Source: Magicicada septendecula
Taxonomy: Eukaryota; Arthropoda; Insecta; Hemiptera; Cicadidae
Length of the DNA: 64,000 nt
Direction of reading: 5' to 3'
NCBI GenBank assembly: GCA_034769895.1
Contig: CM068373.1
Span: 25,878,120-25,942,119, forward strand
The position numbers and the translations under genes were made by a program. How positions within the stretch are numbered: the stretch's first letter is position 1; each line of letters begins with the position of its first letter. Below are positions 1-12,059 of this stretch, in pieces. Under the pieces are notes generated by a model. It saw only the letters and a program-made list of their open reading frames with translations. It did no database searches and was not told the origin of the DNA.

Positions 1-360
1 AGAAGTCTCAGAGTTGTATAGACTGCTGCCGTCTATACTGCAGTAAAAATCTGAGAAATGCTCACTGATTCCTGGCAAATGAGTCAGGGGTTGAGAAATC
101 ATACTCAGCTCTGCCAACAAATCCTGCTCTCACGTCCCCGAAGATCCAGTTTTGGGTCGCGTGACTACCGGCGTTATGGCGTACAGTGGCTGTGCGTTAT
201 GCTGCAGACTACAGAGAGTGAAGAACGAGTTTTCGGCGCTCCAAAACTGGAACATGTCAGCTAAAGGTAGAAGGCCCCGACAGTAATCTTCCTGGTGCTC
301 CAGGCTGGGGGTTGTGACAATGGGATTCCTCCTCATTTCACGGAAAAACATTTAAAATGC
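1..360. other. Unclassified, less A+T-rich segment
   Basis: This stretch is clearly richer in G+C than what follows. It holds short open frames on both strands (about 68 to 73 codons), none with a recognisable motif. It could be the edge of a repeat or of an exon that continues outside the window. I see no splice signals or terminal repeats that decide between these. Confidence 0.3.
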
Positions 361-1609
361 AAAAAAGCCTAATCCTCGGAAACAAGGACGGTCTCAATGG
401 TAATCGACAATGGGACAGAAAAGGATAATGAATTTTGAAAATGAGCTACAGAGGGCAATACAGTAGATCCATCTATTATCAAAAGATTACAGATGTGCAA
501 CTTGCAAGTCAAGAACTAAGATAAAGGCGTTTTGTAGGAAAACACCATTTGATCCAAGATTTATTTGTACATGGATTGCTTGAGATAATAAAATGGTTTC
601 ACGTAACTAGAATGTGATATTACTTACAAGTTTCAAATAAAAGGTTTCCAAATAAAATGTAAAGATATGTTAGAAATAGACAATACGTTTATAAGAGAAT
701 AAACCGAAAAATGTTTAATAAACTATGAGTATCGACTTCTCTGCTGTGCAATAATTTATTTCATTGTTTCAGTTTACCAATATATTTTGACACTTTTAGA
801 AGTTTTTAATATTAATGTTACTAATGTACTGCGCATTATGTTTAAAATGTATTATCACTAGGGAGACATTATTTGTAATTATGTGACAAGTGTTTCCTTT
901 TTAGAAACGTGTTACATTCAGTAGTGACTATGTAGTGTTAAAGTAATTGTAAAGCAAAAACCACAAATGTGTGTCCCAAGAGCGTCTAGTATTGTGTTTA
1001 ACGCTACTGCTGTTTGTGTTAGGATCGTAAGCACTTCCATCCCCTAGAGGTAGCACTAAGCTCAATGAACAAGTTCACGTACTTTACAAAGTTAAACACG
1101 TTATATCCATATGAAAATTTATGCGGTATATTAGAAATAAAGTTTAAATAGTATTTTAACATTATTTATTACTTCTTCCCTTTGTGGAGTACAATGAGAA
1201 TGTTCTCCGCTTAACAATACTTTTATAGTAATTAGTTTAATAACAATTATACATAATTAAAATATATTGTTTGAGTAAGTTACAGTTAAACTCGAGATTT
1301 CTTTTCATGTTTCCTATTAATTTTACGTCGCGCAGGACATAATATGCTGAACTTGTCAATCTAAAATGGCTCACTTTTATACCAAGAACGAACGAATATA
1401 TTTATCAAGTGAGAAAACTTTAAAAATATTTTTTTTCTGCTGACAAACAGGTCACAAATTTTATCATCGGAAACACTTCTTTTTTGACATTTTAATGTGT
1501 TCTTAAGGTGAATTCTATAAAAGAGTAGCACTTTGCTTCTAAAAAAGGAAGTTAAATTCGCAGATTAATATACTGTTACGTACTTATTTTCCTTTGTGCA
1601 TTTATTACT
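361..1609. other. A+T-rich DNA, nothing recognised
   Basis: No open frame, inverted repeat, tandem array or RNA gene that I can support. The base composition is that of ordinary intergenic or intronic insect DNA. Confidence 0.5.
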
Positions 1610-3850
1610 ACTATCTTCTTCTACACTACAAGGGTTAGGCCTTTGCCAGTTCCGTCCTCACAAACTTACGACTACCGTTTTCGTGGTCTTCCTATATCTC
1701 TTTTCCCTCTTGGGTTGTAGTTAAGTATTTTTTGGGGTATTCTCACATTTCCCATTCTATTTGCGTGATGTTCCCATCTTTCTTCATATTCAGTTATTTT
1801 TTTCATTTATTGCATGTCTTCATTAGTTCATTTCGCACGTCTTACTAAATCTCTTCTTGTGCAGCCTTTGACCCGTCTCAAAAATCTCATTTCTGCTGCC
1901 GGTATTTTGCTGTCTCCTTTTTTGGTATTTATCCAACTTTCACTCCCATACATAACTACAGGTACAGCCATTGTTTTATAAAATTTTATCCATGTGCCTT
2001 TTCGTGTTTTGTTATTTAATGTTTTATTTATTGTGCCACATATTGCCTGGAACTTATTTATTTTATTTTCCATGTCATTGTCACAATTGTAGCTTGTGTC
2101 GCAGCCCAAGTATGTAAAATTTGATACTTGTTCGATTGGCTTATTGTTGACAATTATTTTCGACCTAACGGGATACTTGCCTTGGAAAGCCATAACTTTC
2201 GTCTTATGCAAGGAAATTTTAAGAATATATTCTGGACATACTTGATTCAGTCGGTGCACTGCCAGTTGTAATTTATCTTCATTCTCTTGTATTATTATTT
2301 TATCGTCAGCAATTTGTAACGTACTCATGTAAGTACGTCGGTCTAGCTAGACTCCAGGATATTCCCTTGATTGCCATTTTTTAAGAACATCGTCAATATA
2401 TATATTAAAAGAGTGGGAGAGAAGCTACATCCCTGCCTCACTCCTTGGTTAATTTTTATCTCATCCGTTCTCTTATTACCTGTGTTTATTACTATTCTTG
2501 TCACATAGTACAACCTTTTGATTGCATTTACAAGGTGTGGAGGATACCCTTTGTTTAACATTATTATCCAGAGCTTATTTCTGTCAACTCGGTCAAAGGC
2601 TTTCTCGAAATCTATGAAAGCGAGATTGGTTTCGAGATTAAATTCTCTACGTTTTTCTATAAGACGTTTGACTGTGAAGATATTATCGCTGTATGAGCGT
2701 CCTTGCCGAAATCCATTTTGTCCGTCTTGTGAGAGTACGTCTGCCAATACCTTTAACCGGTTATTAAGTATTCTGGAAAAAATTTGGAAGCAGCATTCAG
2801 CAGGCTTATGCCTCTATAGTTCCCGCAATCGCTGCTGTTCCCTTTCTTGAAAAGAGAGATCACCTCTGCTGTTTCCCATGCATTTGAAATTTTACACCTT
2901 TGCCAGAACATATTAATGAGATGTAAGAACCTGAGGTGACAGAAAGTTCCGGTGTATTTGATTAGTTCCAAATTTATCCAGTATAATTCTGCAGCTTTTC
3001 TATTTTTCAGGCCTTTCAATGCATCTTGTAATTCACTCATTTATATCTCATCAACGTCCATGATTTCTCCCTCGTCATTAAGGCTTGGGTTATTATCTTG
3101 TTCTTCTTCTTGTTTACACCACAGCTCTTTGTAATGTCCAATCCACTGATCTTCTTTAATGATATTGAGTTTTGCCACAACTTTTTCTGTTCCGTTTAAA
3201 TGCCTCATAACTTTATATGCGAATGACTGTCTTCCGTGTACATTGTGATCGATATCATAGATAAATTTATCCCAGAAATCTCGGTGAATTTTACTGGACA
3301 ATTGTTTGGCATAATTTCTCTTGAATATATACCTGATATCTCGCTTGTTGAGTGTTTTTCTGTAGGAACTCTATATATGCTTTCTGTTTTTCATTAATAG
3401 CTGTCTGTAATTCCTCGTTCCATACTCATAGGCCTTTCTTATTTCTTATCCTTTTCTTCTTTCCTATTGCTTCTATTGCTGCTTTCTCAATACAGGTTCT
3501 TATAATATCCCAATCTTTATCAATGTCATTATTACTAGTTGGCACTTGTATTAGATGCTCAGCTAATCAGTTTCGGTAAATGTGTTTCACGTTTTCTTCT
3601 CCAAGTAGATATATTTTAAATGCATCTTGATATTCAGATGTTCTTTTCGGTTTTGATTTTCTCCATCTTGATAACGATATGATTGTGGCTAACAGTAAAT
3701 TGTGGTCTGTATCTATTACTATCTGTTGATAACAATTATCTTCGTAAATATGTTCAGAGGTAGTATGTTTTGGTCTCTAAATTACTGAAACATTATGGTT
3801 GGATTTTTGTCATTGAATTTTTTAATGAGTTCTGTACACTGAACTCAATA
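1610..3850 (-). mobile_element. LINE relic: reverse transcriptase and C-terminal region
   Basis: A non-LTR retrotransposon read on the minus strand. Going down from 3,850, the endonuclease-to-RT linker is followed by RT pieces with NRKAAELYWINLELIKYTG (about 3,000), NGFRQGRSYSDNIFTVKRL, AFIDFEKAFDRVDRNKLW and GVRQGCSFSPTLLIYIL (2,747-2,343). The catalytic segment is STLQIADDKIII (about 2,325) and the C-terminal part has YLGC, VMYGSESW and AEMRFLRRVKGCTRRD (to 1,828). The 3' end near 1,615 has an A/G-rich tail. The relic lies in at least four reading segments separated by stops and frameshifts. The N-terminal endonuclease is missing or decayed, and the upper end runs into the 55-bp minisatellite. 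It belongs to the arthropod 'endonuclease-reverse transcriptase' LINE type; the clade is not fixed from sequence alone. Confidence 0.9.
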
Positions 3851-3856
3851 TGCTTT

Positions 3857-4445
3857 GCTGAATACAAGGTGCAAGTTCTGTATAAGGCTTTCACGTCCGG
3901 CTTCAATGTTTGCTGAATACAAGGTGCAAGTTCTGTATAAGGCTTTCACGTCCGGCTTCAATGTTTGCTAAAATACAAGGTGCAAGTTCTGTATAAGGCT
4001 TTCACGTCCGGCTTCAATGTTTGCTGAATACAAGGTGCAAGTTCTGTATAAGGCTTTCACGTCCGGCTTCAATGTTTGCTGAATACAAGGTGCAAGTTCT
4101 GTATAAGGCTTTCACGTCCGGCTTCAATGTTTGCTGAATACAAGGTGCAAGTTCTGTATAAGGCTTTCACGTCCGGCTTCAATGTTTGCTGAATACAAGG
4201 TGCAAGTTCTTTATAAGTCTTTCACGTCCGGCTTCAATGTTTGCTAAATACAAGGTGCAAGTTCTGTATAAGGCTTTCACGTCCGGATCTAATGTTTGCT
4301 GAATACAAGGTGCAAGTTCTGTATAAGGCTTTCACGTCCGGCTTCAATGTTTGCTAAATACAAGGTGCAAGTTCTGTATAAGGCTTTCACGTCCGGATTT
4401 AATGTTTGCTGAATACAAGGTGCAAGTTCTGTATAAGGCTTTCAC
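3857..4445. repeat. 55-bp minisatellite, about 11 copies
   Basis: The unit starts gctgaatacaaggtgcaag and ends cggcttcaatgtt. Copies start at 3857, 3912, 3967, 4023, 4078, 4133, 4188, 4243, 4298, 4353 and 4408, with a 55-base step (56 once). Most units are identical over long stretches. Two late units share a cggatct/cggattt variant. The array sits exactly between the 5' edge of a LINE relic and a foldback element. Confidence 0.95.
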
Positions 4446-4449
4446 TTAT

Positions 4450-4762
4450 ATGTTGTAAGAACTTCGGCTCGCCGGGCTGTAAGGCCGTGGTCCAAGTTCG
4501 TTCGGTGCAAACATTTCTGACGTGCCTTCAACGGCCATCTTCAGTGCAGAAGGCTGCCACACACACAGTTTATAAAAACGTGTGTCCTATTCACAGCCTT
4601 AACCACAGTTCAGTGGTCACTGACTGCGACACCTGGGTCAATGTGTTGCAGCCTTCTGCACTGACTGCACTAAAGCATGCCGTCAAAGGCACGGCTGGAA
4701 CGGTTGCACCGAACAAACTTGGACCACGGCCTTCAGTCAGGCAAGCCGAAGTTCCCATAACA
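4450..4762. mobile_element. Foldback/MITE-like element with about 120-bp inverted repeats
   Basis: The left arm (4,450 to about 4,570) and the right arm (about 4,645 to 4,762) are diverged reverse complements. Shared blocks include aacttcggct, ggccgtggtccaagtt, gttcggtgcaa and gtgcagaaggctg. The centre is short and non-coding. Outer ends begin ATGTT on each strand. A non-autonomous DNA transposon is the likeliest reading; the superfamily is undecided because no clear target duplication is visible. Confidence 0.75.
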
Positions 4763-5139
4763 TAAGGAGCAAGTGTTTACAATTTTCTTGAAATTATTGT
4801 ATTAAACAATATTTGATAAAGTGGGTTACAGAGGAGGTTGTACATACATCTTCTAAGTCTTAGCATAGGAAGGAGGACAATATGGAGGGCTCGCCCTACT
4901 CTAAATCCGTGCCAGCTTAATGTGTTGTTAATCCTTAATTTTATTGTTTTAATTGATTTAATTTTGTATAATTTGAAGACTTTGCAACACGTTGTAAATT
5001 TTATGCCAATTTTTGTGCAACAAAATTGCAAATTTGTTAATTTTTTAGGGTAATAAATTTAAAGTGTGCTTTATTAATAATAACAGTGTTGATTAATGAA
5101 ATCAAGACACTTGATTCTTGACATTATAACTAAATTATA
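4763..5139. other. A+T-rich spacer
   Basis: No supported feature. A short open frame on each strand shows no motif. Confidence 0.4.
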
Positions 5140-7139
5140 TCTATATCAAAAAAATGAATGTTTGTTTCTTTTTTGTCCCGTATGCGTTCCTATACCATTC
5201 ATCCGATTGCGATGAAACTTCGGTGAGCTGTTGTGCGCACGCCCGCGAAGGTTTATGAATTTTTTTCAATGGGGCCCTTTGGGGGGTTCTTGGGGTCTTC
5301 CACATCTTCTCCTAAACCACTGGACCGATTTCAACCAAACTTGGCACAAATATTTTACGCAACGGGAGAACCAACATAAGATATGTGTTTTTTCGATATG
5401 ATCCTTCGGGGGTCCTTTGGGGTCTTTCACATCTCCTCCTAAACCACTGAACCGATTTCAACCAAACTTGGCACAAATATTTTACGCAACGGGAGAACCA
5501 ACATAGGATAGGTGTTTTTTTCGACGGGGTCCTTTGGGGGGTCCTTAGGGGTCTTTCACATCTCCTCCTAAACCACTGGACCGATTTCAACCAAACTTGC
5601 CACAAATATTTTACGCAACGGGAGAACCAACATAGGATAGGTGTTTTTTTCGACGGGGTCCTTTGGGGGGTCCTTAGGGGTCTTCCACATCTCCTCCTAA
5701 ACCACTGGACCGATTTCAACCAAACTTGGCACAAATATTTTACGCAACGGGAGAACCAACATAGGATATGTGTTTTTTCGATATGATCCTTCGGGGGTCC
5801 TTTGGGGTCTTTCACATCTCCTCCTAAACCACTGGACCGATTTCAACCAAACTTGGCACAAATATTTTACGCAACGGGAGAACCAACATAGGATAGGTGT
5901 TTTTTTCGACGGGGTCCTTTGGGGGGTCCTTAGGGGTCTTCCACATCTCCTCCTAAACCACTGGACCGATTTCAACCAAACCTGGCACAAATATTTTACG
6001 CAACGGGAGAACCAACATAGGATATGTGTTTTTTCGATATCATCCTTCGGGGGTCCTTTGGGGTCTTTCACATCTCCTCCTAAACCACTGGACCGATTTC
6101 AACCAAACTTGGCACAAATATTTTACGCAACGGGAGAACCAACATAGGATAGGTGTTTTTTTCGACGGGGTCCTTTGGGGGGTCCTTAGGGGTCTTTCAC
6201 ATCTCCTCCTAAACACTGGACCGATTTCAACCAAACTTGGCACAAATATTTTACGCAACGGGAGAACCAACATAGGATAGGTGTTTTTTTCGACGGGGTC
6301 CTTTGGGGGGTCCTTAGGGGTCTTCCACATCTCCTCCTAAACCACTGGACCGATTTCAACCAAACTTGGCACAAATATTGTACGCAACGGGAGAACCAAC
6401 ATAAGATATGTGTTTTTTCGATATGATCCTTCGGGGGTCCTTTGGGTTCTTTCACATCTCCTCCTAAACCACTGGACCTATTTCAACAAAACTTGGCACA
6501 AATATTTTACGCAAAGGGAGAACCAACATAGGATAGGTGTTTTTTCAATGGGGTTCTTTTGGGGGTTCTTTGGGGTCTTCCACATCTCCTCCTAAACCAC
6601 TGGACCGATTTCAACCAAACTTGGCACAAATATTTTACGCAACGGGAGAACCAACATAGGATATGTGTTTTTTCGATATAATACTTCGGTGGGTCCTTTG
6701 GGGTCTTCCACATCTCCTCCTAAACCACTGGACCGATTTCAACCAAACTTGGCACAAATATTTTACGCAAAGGGAGAACCAACATAGGATAGGTGTTTTT
6801 TCGATGGGGTTCTTTTGGGGGTTCTTTGGGGTCTTCCACATCTCCTCCTAAACCACTGGACCGATTTCAACCAAACTTGACACAAATATTTTACGCAACG
6901 GGAGAACCAACATAGGACAGGTGTTTTTTTCGATACGATCCTCTGGGGGGTCCTTTGGAGTCTTAAAGAACTAACTTATTAGATCAGGTTACTATGGCAA
7001 CCCAATGGAATAGATTCTGTTCTAAATATATTATCGCATTAAATTGAAGACCACGCGAACCAAGTCTTTATACATTATATATATACAAACACTTTCTTTC
7101 TTTGAGTGGCATTGCAACGCATGCCGGGTACTCGCTAGT
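5140..7139 (+). mobile_element. Non-autonomous Helitron with internal minisatellite
   Basis: The 5' end reads TCTATATCAAAAAAATGAA and directly follows an A, as Helitrons do. The 3' end has a short C+G hairpin (cgggtactcg) immediately before CTAGT at 7,135-7,139, matching the family rule CTRRT. There are no terminal inverted repeats and no target duplication. No Rep/helicase gene is present, so the copy would need an autonomous partner. Most of the interior is a tandem repeat array. The base after CTAGT is A, where the family usually has T, which slightly lowers confidence in the exact 3' border. Confidence 0.7.
5311..6965. repeat. 127-129-bp minisatellite, 13 monomers with higher-order pattern
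   Basis: Monomers begin cctaaaccactggaccgat at 5311, 5438, 5567, 5696, 5823, 5952, 6079, 6208, 6336, 6463, 6591, 6719 and 6847. Two subtypes differ at the end. Type A ends cgacggggtcctttgg (129 bp, with a later A' variant of 128 bp) and type B ends cgatatgatccttcgg (127-128 bp). From 5,438 the order is A A B A B, A A B A' B, A' B, giving a 641-bp higher-order unit. Long open frames exist on both strands only because stop codons happen to be absent from the unit. Confidence 0.95.
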
Positions 7140-7589
7140 ATTAAATAAATACTTATACATATAAAAATATTTTGTCATAATAAACAACAAAATACGTATA
7201 TGCCTATAATAACAATATTATAAGAAAAAATTATAGTTATGTAACTAATAATATTTAATGATATTTAAAATTGTTAAGTATTTAATATATATAAATTGTA
7301 TATAAAGTTAATGTAGGCTTAATATCAGTCCCTAAAAATCATACTATTTTATTTTAGTTACAATAAATTTAGTTTTAATTTGTTATTTACATTAATAAAT
7401 ATTTGTATTTTTTAAATAATCCTATCATTTATTTAATCTTAACTGACAGGTTAATTGTAGACCTTATTGAAACGTATCTCATTTTCACGGTATATTTCAA
7501 GTAGGCAAGTCAGGCACTTTAATAAATTAAGTAATTTATTGTAACTATAATAATTAATCGAAAATGTTGTTTCATTAGTGTTTTATTTT
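7140..7589. other. Very A+T-rich DNA
   Basis: Nothing recognisable. No open frames of note. Confidence 0.5.
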
Positions 7590-8850
7590 GGAAATCCCAC
7601 ATCCTCCACCTCGTCTGTTACTGTCCAGGGAGTATAAAGTGTCAGTTTGTGACACGACTGTTGATTAAAACAAAACTTTTGCATGATAAATTTAGAGACG
7701 TGGGTATTATTCTTTCACACATCATCCAATTAAAAGTTACTAAATTTCAGTAGTAATTTATAATTCAGTATAGAATCTTGTACGCTGTGTACACAACGCT
7801 AGTGAGGACTGAGAGTCTCAGACATATGTTGACTTGATCAGCTGCAAATTGGGCGCCAGTAGTTACATACAACAAACTCTGTATCAGCTGACAAACGAAA
7901 CACATGTTCAGGGGGAACGGAACGTTGCGCAGTGTGCAAACTATAGTTAGGTCTACACTCGACACGTCTTTCCTAATACTACCTCTGCTGTTGCAGAAAC
8001 AATTACACTGTAATACATTTACTGCGGGGTTAATGAACTCTCTGTCTGTATGTGCTGTGCATATATTTTCTTTTTATTAGCGGGGGTCCTACAGTCTATG
8101 TCGCATCCCGCATTTCGATCGCAATTTCTCCTTATCCTTTCGGTCATAATCTTCAATAGCTCAATCTCTCATGCTTTTCCTAATTCCTGTTCTCCATTGT
8201 GTTGTCAGCCTTTCCATTCTCCTCCTGTTTTGTGGTGTGCAAGTCAATGCTTTCTTTGGCCATCGCTTCTTCTCCATTCTCATTACGTGACCATACCATA
8301 GCGACTGTCTGGATTCTATTCTTTCTGCTGCTGTAAATACGCGCCCTGTTTTCCATCTTATATCTTCGTCTCTAACATATTGTATTCCATAAATATTAAA
8401 CGCTGTTCTTAAGAAATCCATTTCCACAGTTTCTGTCATCTGTTTTTTTTATCTGAAAGTTATAGCATTTGCAGCCATTAGTTAAAATGGGCTCTACAAT
8501 GTTTGTGTGGATTGTCAGTTTAGTTTGAAGTTTCATTTTGTTCAAACAAAGTAACGAGTTTAGCAAACGAATAGCCTTTTTTCCCTGTTGTATTCTATTT
8601 TTGATGGCATTTTATGTTGTTCCATCTTCTGAAACAATGCTTCCAAAATATATGAATTCGCTACACTTTCCGAATCTATGGATTTTCAGATCTGGGTTTT
8701 CTTCTTGCATGTCTCCTATTTTCAGATATTCTGTTTTAGTAGTGTTCATGTTTGGACCCCATTTTTTATACTCCTCACTGTGCATATACATGTTTTAATA
8801 TAAGTGTTTATGTAAACAAAAGATAACGTGATCTCAAAATGGAGTCTTTC
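7590..8850 (+). repeat. Unclassified 0.5-kb repeat, copy 1 (split by a LINE)
   Basis: Homologous to the copies at 8,840-9,365 and 19,140-19,540. Shared blocks include aatttataattcagtata, agttgacttgat, tctacactcgacacgtct and cactgtaatacat. The first part is 7,590-8,065 and the last part is 8,778-8,850; a LINE lies between them. No coding capacity, terminal inverted repeats or A-rich tail were seen. It may be a SINE-like, LTR-like or host satellite-type repeat. Confidence 0.8.
8066..8777 (-). mobile_element. 5'-truncated LINE with 11-bp target duplication
   Basis: Flanked by ctgtgcatata at 8,055-8,065 and again at 8,778-8,788, a perfect target-site duplication. Read on the minus strand, it starts within the RT (KWGPNMNTTKTEYLKIGD near 8,760). 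It continues through YFGSIVSEDG and AFNIYGIQYVRDEDIRWKTG to the C-terminal tail (HVMRMEKKRWPKKALTCTPQ, 8,439-8,161). The 3' end at 8,066-8,090 reads aggacccccgctaataaaaa on the minus strand. The same family and 3' end recur at 26,360-26,690. Internal stops show it is dead, but it is younger than the repeat it interrupts. Confidence 0.92.
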
Positions 8851-9365
8851 TCCTCCATGCCTGTTAGTAGCCAGACAGTAATGCAGCAACAGTTTGTAAC
8901 AGGACTGCCAAGTAAAACAAAATTTGGCATAAACTGTTACAAGTTTGTTATTATTCTTCTACACGTAATCCAACTTAGCGTTACACAATTACAATAGCAA
9001 TTTATAATTCAGTATACATGTTTCGAGTACTTTGCACACAATGCAAGTGAGAGAGGTTACGTGGTCTGAGACACAAGTTGACTTGATGAGATGCAAATTG
9101 GGTGGGAATAGATACAAACAACATACTCTGTATCAACTGACAAACGGAAAACATAATTAGAGGGAACGGAAGTCTGTGCACTGAACAAATTTAATTTTAG
9201 CTCTACACTCGACACGTCTTCTCTAATAAAACGTTCTGCTGCTCCTAGAGAAACAAGTACACTGTAATACAGTGACTGTAGGGTCGGTGAACTGTCTAGG
9301 CGTATAGAGCCTGCGCATATACATGTCTCAGTATTATTGTTTATATAAACAAAGGCCAACATCAC
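8840..9365 (+). repeat. Unclassified 0.5-kb repeat, copy 2
   Basis: Directly follows copy 1 in the same orientation, so the two form a tandem pair. Aligned blocks run from the atggagtctttctcctcc region through acaagttgacttgatgag to atataaacaaaggccaac. Identity to the other copies looks roughly 70-75% by eye. Confidence 0.8.
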
Positions 9366-9805
9366 CTGAAAACGGAACCTTGCAAAACTTAAATTTTTAA
9401 GACATTTGCATGCCTAGAAAACTTTGTTATTGTGCGAATAAAATCAAACACAGACAGTACAACAACAGTGGTATTGAATATTTTTATCATAGTTGTCAAT
9501 CCTAAAGAATTACTAAAGATTTTAATGCGCGTTACCTTAAGTAATGGTAACATCGCAAATATCTAGTTTTCTTAAATATTGTAAAATTTATTTTTGTATG
9601 TAACTAATATATGTACTTTTAAGAACTTAAAAATACTATTCAACAGGAAGGATGAAAAGAATGGAGTGTCTCAAACTTTAAATGTGATTCTGGAGGGTTG
9701 AAAATGTTACATCTGGCGGTACTCAAACATATTTTAGCTACTTTCAAAAATTATATTTATATTATACTCGCAATATTTTATTTTCGTAGAAGATAGTATT
9801 AATAA
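9366..9805. other. A+T-rich spacer
   Basis: Nothing recognised. Confidence 0.4.
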
Positions 9806-10640
9806 ATAACATACATTATGCGGATGATACCGTCATATTCGCAGATACCTTAGAGGTGTTGCAACAACTAATGGAATAGAGTGACAGAAAACAGCCGTCG
9901 ATATAGTCTACATATCAATGTTAATAAAACGAAGCTAACAATTGTATCTAAGAACAAGCTGTCAAACTGCACCCTTAATATAAACCAAAGGCCAGTTGAA
10001 CGTGTAAGCTAATTTACATATCTTGGTACTATAGTCAATGAACTATGGGACCATTCTCAAGAAATAATAAAGAGAAGAATTGAAAAGACAAGAACAGTGT
10101 ACACTAGGGTGAGCCTTTCATTTAAAAGTCACTATTTAACAGTAAACACAAAGATGAGACTTCTACTTTTCTACGTATTCTCGGTCCTCTTCTACGATGT
10201 AGAATCTTGGACTTTAACTGAAGCCACAACTAAGAAATTGGAATTTTTCGAAGTGTGGCTCTACCGTAAAATACTGAGCATTTCATGGACAGCGCACGTA
10301 ACTAATGTTGAAGTTCTAAGAAAGATGAAGAAAGATTCGGAAGTTATTAACACAGTAAAGATAAGAAAGCTTCAGTATCTGGGACATCTTATGAGAAAAG
10401 AACACAGATTTTATTTATTTATTGCAGTCCATACTACAGGTAAAATTACTTGGAAAGAGAGGAGGCGTTGGGGGACCGAGAATATCATGACTGAGAAATT
10501 TAATGGCCTGATTTGGCATGAATACAACTGATTTATTCCGTACACCAGTGCAGAAAGTTAAAATAGTCTGTATGATATCCAACAACCGAAACGAATAGGA
10601 ACTATCAGAAGGAGAAGTTAATATTGATACCAAGAAGCTA
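9806..10640 (+). mobile_element. LINE relic: RT catalytic core to C-terminus
   Basis: Starts just before the catalytic motif (HYADDTVIFADTLEVLQQL, about 9,813). It continues with INQRPVERV, TYLGTIVNELWDHSQEII, and a 144-codon open part (10,097-10,531) with YDVESWTLTEATTKKLEFF, VWLYRKILSISWTAHVTN and KLQYLGHLMRKEHRF. The upstream part is broken by several stops. The 3' end near 10,640 lacks an obvious tail. Confidence 0.9.
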
Positions 10641-10987
10641 TAATTATTTTATTATTTTGATGTTATAGAGAAACATTTTTAAGTTTTTTACATCATAAAA
10701 TACATCCGTAATATTTCCGTACATAAAATGTTTGAAAAGCCTGAATGTTTCCCTTAGCTATTAGTTGACCCTGCTACTAGATGGTTTCCGAAATGTGTTA
10801 ATTAGGTACAGTCTTGAAATAATGTAGAATTTCTAACTCACCACTGAACTCATTACTTTTAAACGTGTTATCTCATGACATTATTCATTCCATGAACAAC
10901 TCAGTATTGTATTTCGTGTTCTGCGTCGTAATGACTCTTACGCAGTAGAACGTCATAGAATTCGCGCGCACACGCACACAATCCTTT
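10641..10987. other. A+T-rich spacer
   Basis: No supported feature. A short alternating ca/cg run lies near 10,965. Confidence 0.4.
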
Positions 10988-11509
10988 AACATATTAGTAC
11001 GGCGGTCACTGATCGTCGTATGGTACAGGAGAAAACAAAATACACGACTCTAATTAAGTTGCTAATCACCAGCTTTAATTAATCTCAAGTAATTCAAGAA
11101 GATTATATTCGTACAATAATTCAAGTTAATCTATCCACCGAAATAATAATGTCAACTGTAAAGAATTCACCACAATAATCACTAATATACCACTTGAGAC
11201 GCACTGTGTAAATCGCCCGACAATAACTGGAACCTCACTTGAATACACCGCCACAAATCTGAACTAAGCGTAGCTGAATGCTTATATTTATACACCACTG
11301 AGATTCCAGTATAATCCAAAATACGCGTAACACTACAAGAAAATACTAGAGCGTAATTGCTTGCGGCCTTGAACATGGTGCGAGCGGACTGGTTAAGTCT
11401 GGAACAGCCTCGGTCAGGTTGCCGCATGAGACACGTAGGCACACAACATTACAGTCCGTTCAGGTGGGATAGCCGAGAAACGTGTAGAACTATTTGTAAT
11501 TCCGTAACA
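10988..11509 (-). mobile_element. Solo LTR of the TGTTACG family (copy A)
   Basis: A minus-strand relative of the 592-bp LTR at 54,922-55,513. The minus strand starts TGTTACGG at 11,509 and shares ctcggctatcccac, a TATA-type core promoter region (tataaatataagcattcag) and ccatacgacgatcag near its 3' end. No internal retroelement genes are attached. An old fossil. Confidence 0.75.
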
Positions 11510-12059
11510 ATGTTTTTGATTGGTCAAAGAACGCTGCGACTCTCAGACGGCTCCCACAACCTCCCTCGTTTAATGGCGGCAATGAGATGGTTAAACAGAC
11601 GTAAATTTTTGTTTCTGAATATTAACTTTTTGTAAAGTACCTGTTTGGAACAATTTTTAAACTGTCGATACAACAATACAAAGATAGTTTGTCCCAGAGA
11701 ATTTGTTGACTTGTGTAACAGGGCGTATTAGTCATATCGTAATAATTAACTATTATTTTCCCCTGGAGGAAAGTTATTACATCTATTTGCTGACGGTAAA
11801 CTTGTTTTAGTGCGATATGCAGTGAAGCTGGCAATTCGATGCGTTCAATAATCGATACTGACAACTTACGTAGCACTTGACACAATTCTGATCATTGGAA
11901 GTTCTCCAGTAGAAGTTAATTTCATCTAGCTTAAGTATAATATACTTAATGTGTTTTCTTTTCTTTATTGATTTGCTCTCAATAATTCTCGTTGTTATAT
12001 TTTATTCTGTTAACAGTTCTATGCTCTCAAATATTTGTTCGTGCTTGTTTATCTCTCTC
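11510..12059. other. A+T-rich spacer
   Basis: Nothing recognised. An 87-codon open frame on the minus strand (11,622-11,885) has no motif. Confidence 0.4.

Noticed and set aside
3857-4445. Regularly spaced repeat that could be mistaken for a CRISPR array
   Set aside because: The units are contiguous, with no unique spacers, and the setting is a eukaryotic genome.
5312-6851. Several open frames of 60-167 codons on both strands with repeated WLKSVQWFRR / HWTDFNQTWHKYF words
   Set aside because: They are translations of the Helitron minisatellite. Frames exist on both strands and follow the monomer period; no start, splice or codon signal supports a protein.
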